A stretch of 9,441 nt of DNA from Candidatus Heimdallarchaeota archaeon (lineage in GTDB: Archaea; Asgardarchaeota; Heimdallarchaeia; Hodarchaeales; LC-3). This document shows positions 6,854 to 9,441 of the stretch, in pieces (the first letter of the stretch is position 1; each line of letters opens with the position of its first letter). Made by a program: the position numbers and the translations under genes. Below the pieces are notes generated by a model. The model searched no databases. It was not told where the DNA came from and worked only from the letters and a program-made list of their open reading frames with translations. The stretch covers positions 1-9,441 of the forward strand of contig DAHXPE010000086.1 of the NCBI GenBank assembly GCA_027364495.1, written 5' to 3'.

Positions 6854-6879
6854 AATTAATATATTAAATAAATGGAGAT
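6854..6879 (+). promoter_or_regulatory. TATA-like box and GGAGAT motif that point to the start at 6887
   Basis: attaatatattaaata (about 6854-6869) is centred some 27 bases before the ATG at 6887 but only about 12 before the in-frame ATG at 6872. GGAGAT at 6874-6879 lies seven bases before 6887, a normal Shine-Dalgarno spacing. The two clues imply different transcript starts, but both favour 6887 over 6872. Confidence 0.35.
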
Positions 6880-6886
6880 CAGTAAT

Positions 6887-7336
6887 ATGAATGAAAAAGA
6901 AAAAATTTTAAATGCTGAGCTTGAAGATCTTGCTTTTCTAATAGGAGAATGGAAAATTGAATTAATTTTTCCAAGTCAACCTGATAAGATATTCGTTGGC
7001 AACGTTAAATTTGATTGGTTTGAAGAAGGAGCATTTTTAATTATCTATACTGGATCAAAAGGGTCTGGCATGCCATTTTCTATATGTATTATAGGAAAGG
7101 ACAATGCAAAAGATGATTATTCATGTCTTTACATAGATGATCGTCGAGTTTCAAGAATTTATCAAATGAGTTTTCATAATAATGAATGGAAACAATGGAG
7201 GGACCAATCAGGATTTTATCAAAGATTCACTGGTAAAATAAACGAATCAAAAAAAAGAATAATAGCATTTTGGGAGAAATCTGCTAATGGTACAAATTGG
7301 CAACTTGATTTTAATATTAATTACATTAAAAAATAA
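6887..7336 (+). CDS. Uncharacterised calycin-like (DUF1579-like) beta-barrel protein
   Basis: This 149-residue soluble protein resembles a widespread family of uncharacterised small proteins, often labelled DUF1579-like, with a predicted lipocalin/FABP-type beta barrel. The family pattern is visible throughout. LAFLIGEWKIEL (15-26) carries the GEW motif that opens the barrel, and KFDWFEEGAFLI (41-52) and SICIIGKD (65-72) follow. Next comes CLYIDDRRVSRIYQMSF (80-96), then EWKQWRDQSGFYQRFTGKI (100-118) and a closing WEKS-NGTNWQLDFNINY strand pair. No signal peptide or membrane segment is present. The start at 6887 is preferred over 6872 because of the upstream motifs and because homology begins only near residue 12. 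Ligand and role are unknown. It is convergent with the membrane-protein gene that ends 30 bases downstream. The T-run after the previous gene suggests it has its own promoter. Confidence 0.7.
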   Translation: MNEKEKILNAELEDLAFLIGEWKIELIFPSQPDKIFVGNVKFDWFEEGAFLIIYTGSKGSGMPFSICIIGKDNAKDDYSCLYIDDRRVSRIYQMSFHNNEWKQWRDQSGFYQRFTGKINESKKRIIAFWEKSANGTNWQLDFNINYIKK

Positions 7337-7366
7337 GTAATGAAAGTTATAATATTATTGTATCAA

Positions 7367-7780
7367 TTACATTTTTTCTGAAGATTTATCAAAACTTTTA
7401 TCAATTCCTAAAGCTATAAAGAACAAGAAACTAAAAAGACCTAAAAAAAATGCAATTAAACTGAATTCCGAGGAAGCTCCGGAAGAGAATATAGAACTTG
7501 AACTTAGCGAAACATACGATAATTCAAACCATACACCAAATAAAGAAAATAATACCAATCCTTTAAAAAAAAAGTTGACATCTAATTTTATAAATCCTTC
7601 TATAAAATACGCCACTAAGCATATCAAGCAAAATATCAGTGCAATAGTTTGAAGTAAATGAGGAAATCCAAGATTTTCGTCTAAATTAGATTCTGAGACG
7701 ATTGCGGATATTTGATATAATAAACCAAAAAGTGCATATAATAATAATCCCTTAAAAATATATTCAGTATCTGTATTCAT
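7367..7780 (-). CDS. Small four-helix membrane protein with an internal duplication
   Basis: This 137-residue protein starts at the ATG at 7780 and has four hydrophobic segments, near residues 8-28, 42-62, 71-92 and 105-124. Two halves align at an offset of 63 residues. The first helix reads YIFKGLLLYALFGLLYQIS (7-25) and the third FFFKGLVLFSLFGVWFELS (70-88), with identical K, G, L, L, L, F, G and S at matching places. Helices two and four, each ending near a Gly-Ile/Phe-Ile turn, also correspond. The linker in each half is rich in Ser, Asn and Glu. It therefore looks like a tandem duplication of a two-helix unit. I recognise no family and see no catalytic residues. The very short gap (30 bases) to the convergent gene at 7336 leaves little room for separate terminators. 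Confidence 0.68.
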   Translation of the reverse strand: MNTDTEYIFKGLLLYALFGLLYQISAIVSESNLDENLGFPHLLQTIALIFCLICLVAYFIEGFIKLDVNFFFKGLVLFSLFGVWFELSYVSLSSSSIFSSGASSEFSLIAFFLGLFSFLFFIALGIDKSFDKSSEKM

Positions 7781-7904
7781 AACTAAAGGATTATTTAAAT
7801 TATTTTTAAAGAATTCTAATGATTTTTGATTCTAATTCAAATACCTAACGTTAAAATAATTATTGCATTTCAAGATTTTTTTGAAATTCAGACAACTAAA
7901 ATAT

Positions 7905-7920
7905 TAAAAATTAAATTATA
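7905..7920 (+). promoter_or_regulatory. Candidate TATA box for the HIT-family gene
   Basis: An A-rich stretch followed by ttaaattata is centred about 27 bases before the ATG at 7941, matching leaderless archaeal spacing. No Shine-Dalgarno sequence is present before the ATG. The surrounding DNA is almost all A and T, so the box is a positional inference. Confidence 0.3.
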
Positions 7921-7940
7921 CAATAATTGATAGATTAATA

Positions 7941-8375
7941 ATGAAAAATTTCGATCAAAATTGTAATATTTGTAATGGAACTGCGGACAATGAATTCAAA
8001 CGAATCCAGGTGTGGTCAAATAAAAATTGGAGATTAACAACTACAACCTATAAATCGGTAAGGGGACTTTGTTATTTAGAACCTAAGAGGCATATTCCAT
8101 ATATTACCGATTTAGATGGAGAAGAGTCTATTGAATTTGGATCTGGCATAGCAAATATTTCTAAAACCTTAAAAGATGTTTTTAAAGCAAAATTAATCTA
8201 TGTTTATATATATGGTGGGCACATTCCTCATCTACATGTTCATTTAGCCCCACATGCAGAAGATGATATTTTTTTTGATAACATTGTGAAAGATGATAAT
8301 TTGATAAGTGAAGAACTGCTAGATTCTCAAGAAATTTCCACTATTGTTCAAAATATAAAAAAAGGTCTAGGATAG
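7941..8375 (+). CDS. HIT-family nucleotide-binding protein
   Basis: This 144-residue cytoplasmic protein belongs to the histidine-triad superfamily, whose members hydrolyse or transfer nucleotides through a histidine-nucleotide intermediate (for example dinucleoside polyphosphate or aminoacyl-AMP hydrolysis). The triad is HIPHLHVHLAPH, with H97-x-H99-x-H101; H99 is the expected nucleophile. An N-terminal C8-x2-C11 pair and H51 in EPKRHIPYITDL occupy the places used for zinc and the conserved PKRH turn in HIT hydrolases. RGLCYLEPKRH corresponds to the usual G-x-x-L-x-x-P-x-R-H strand. The loop before the triad reads YIYGGHIPH rather than the common G-x-x-V-PH form, a small departure. Length is normal. 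The ATG at 7941 is the first in frame, with a TATA-like box 27 bases ahead. Substrate cannot be told from sequence, and the neighbours do not narrow it. Confidence 0.9.
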   Translation: MKNFDQNCNICNGTADNEFKRIQVWSNKNWRLTTTTYKSVRGLCYLEPKRHIPYITDLDGEESIEFGSGIANISKTLKDVFKAKLIYVYIYGGHIPHLHVHLAPHAEDDIFFDNIVKDDNLISEELLDSQEISTIVQNIKKGLG

Positions 8376-8436
8376 TATTGTTATTAAAAACATTTTACTA
8401 GAGGAATCAGCTTTGTGTACTTCTTTTCCCTTATTA

Positions 8437-8555
8437 GAGAGTGCTGAAAAACTCAATTTAACCTTTTTCGAAAAAGTCAATCTTTATTCAGATTAGCCAA
8501 TGAAGTTCAAATTTAATTTTTCCTTTTTTCAAAAATCGAATTATTCAGCACACTC
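8437..8555. mobile_element. 119-bp MITE-like element with terminal inverted repeats and 5-bp target duplication
   Basis: The ends are imperfect inverted repeats: GAGAGTGCTGAAAAACTCAA at the left against GAGTGTGCTGAATAATTCGA on the complementary strand at the right, matching at most positions over about 23 bases. The element is flanked by identical tatta copies at 8432-8436 and 8556-8560. The interior has no coding capacity but carries a 14-base palindrome ctttttcgaaaaag (8463-8476). Short length, inverted ends, target duplication and no gene define a MITE, which would depend on a transposase elsewhere. ISH3 and IS1634 elements make duplications of about this size, but I did not find these ends around the transposase in this window, so the source is unknown. 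Confidence 0.75.
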
Positions 8556-8670
8556 TATTAATTTAAAAAAATAAGAATTAAAATTAATGCATAGATTCTA
8601 TAAAAGCTAAAAAATCATTGATTCTATAATAACATTAAATATTTTATAGTCTTTTAGACTCTAATTAATA

Positions 8671-8736
8671 AGGAAAGTTGCATAATGATTCAATAGTTCT
8701 AATTACCTCATTGCATCATTGCAATTAAAATTTCCT
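8671..8736. repeat. Imperfect inverted repeat (hairpin) in the gene-free stretch
   Basis: aggaaagttgcataatgatt continuing to 8696 pairs with the complement of 8707-8736 across a ten-base loop. Shared blocks are AGGAAA, TTGCA, AATGAT and CAAT, separated by a four-base insertion near the base and single-base bulges. It lies between the MITE and the permease gene, in DNA with no other visible feature (8561-8822). It could be a decayed second mobile element, a structured transcript end, or chance in AT-rich DNA. Confidence 0.5.
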
Positions 8737-8822
8737 AATTGCGTCTATATAAAGAAATTTTTCTCTTTGTCAATTCTTTTAGTCTATTCAACTCAAATAA
8801 TATTTCAAAGGTATATTTTCAA

Positions 8823-9441
8823 CTATACTAAATCTTTCTTGGGTACACGGTATTTTATCACCAAATAAAAGGATCCAAAAACTCCTATGCAAAATAAAAG
8901 GATGGGGGGAACAATCTCATTCAAAGGCGTATTAAAGTAAAAAATTCCGACAAAATCGAAATAACCAAAAGGGCTAAGGAATCTAAGATTTTCTAAACCG
9001 TTAACAGCAAAAGCAAATATTATCATTGCTATGGAATAGAAAAAGCTAACTATTAATGATCTTTGACCCCATTTATAAGGTACTAACAAAACCAAAGTAA
9101 CGAAAAATACTAAAAATAATATGTATCCTATAGCTATTACTAAGAAGACAGTAATGATTTTTTCAATTCGTGTACTATAATTAAAGATTAGTTCTACTAT
9201 TATTAGACCAACTAAATTTATGACAATTAATACAAGAAAATAAATAATTGCTCCAAGTGTTCTCCAGATATAAACTGTATTTTCTGTTTTCGGTAGAGAA
9301 AAAGTAATTTCTGAATAAGTATTAGTAAAATCACGAAGAGCAATGCTATTTGTAGCAATAAGTAGTATCGGACCATAATATAACCAAGTGAAAGCAAATA
9401 TCTCCATCGCTAAGAATCCATCAATACTAGGTACAATAGAA
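8823..9441 (-). CDS. ABC-2-type transporter permease, C-terminal part (runs off the window)
   Basis: The frame stays open to the window edge: upstream of the ATG at 9407 it reads SIVPSIDGFLAMEIFAFTW, a typical ABC-2 permease stretch, so that Met is internal and the gene starts beyond the window. About 205 residues are visible with six hydrophobic segments. YSEITFSLPKTENTVYIWRT matches the cytoplasmic 'G-T-L-x-x-L-L-S-x-P-x-S-R-x-x-x' coupling region that follows the second helix in these exporters. The last helix ends in the basic tail YRVPKKDL, as in many family members. ABC-2 permeases pair with a separate ATPase for export, which is not in view and would be expected upstream. The 3' end is 86 bases from the hairpin at 8736. 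The substrate is unknown. Confidence 0.75.
   Translation of the reverse strand, partial: SIVPSIDGFLAMEIFAFTWLYYGPILLIATNSIALRDFTNTYSEITFSLPKTENTVYIWRTLGAIIYFLVLIVINLVGLIIVELIFNYSTRIEKIITVFLVIAIGYILFLVFFVTLVLLVPYKWGQRSLIVSFFYSIAMIIFAFAVNGLENLRFLSPFGYFDFVGIFYFNTPLNEIVPPILLFCIGVFGSFYLVIKYRVPKKDLV

Noticed and set aside
8592..8632. Repeated gattctata words as a possible short direct repeat array
   Set aside because: Only two copies of nine AT-rich bases, with no regular spacing; not a CRISPR or iteron array.

Overview
The window is very AT-rich and reads as archaeal. The best evidence is a pair of marker genes found mainly in archaea: an ATP-dependent RNA ligase of the Pab1020/archaeal type (minus strand, about 4880-6007) and the PIN-domain 'RNA ligase partner' protein (plus strand, 3862-4536). 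Supporting hints are an ISH3-like transposase, TATA-like boxes about 27-34 bases upstream of several start codons (consistent with leaderless or short-leader transcripts), and few Shine-Dalgarno sites. A low-GC Asgard archaeon would fit, but that is an inference from composition and gene style, not something the sequence proves.

Layout. (a) 1-1347, minus strand: a small multi-pass membrane protein followed by a DppB/OppB-type peptide ABC permease. The permease is cut short because bases 1-98 are an exact inverted copy of 178-275. This is probably a fold-back artefact at a contig end, so the last ~32 residues of that reading frame should not be trusted. (b) 1579-3417, minus strand: a decayed C-terminal piece of a methyl-accepting chemotaxis protein, then a complete DDE transposase with a YREK signature. 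(c) 3433-3861: a gene-free stretch with small palindromes only. (d) 3862-6007: the RNA ligase partner and the RNA ligase, facing each other across a ~340-base gap of doubtful coding status. (e) 6026-6168: a compact divergent promoter region between the ligase and a peptidase E-like protein (6169-6771). (f) 6887-8375: a calycin-like protein of unknown role, a convergent four-helix membrane protein with an internal duplication, and a HIT-family nucleotide-binding protein. (g) 8376-8822: gene-free, but holding a 119-bp MITE-like element with 5-bp target duplications and a separate imperfect hairpin. (h) 8823-9441, minus strand: the C-terminal part of an ABC-2-type permease that runs off the window.

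How the genes work together. The only clear functional partnership is the RNA ligase with its PIN-domain partner, a ligase/nuclease pair whose joint RNA target is not known to me. The rest looks like monocistronic housekeeping or accessory genes, with a transposon, a MITE and a dead receptor marking a mobile, rearranged neighbourhood. I did not see tRNA, rRNA or CRISPR structures.
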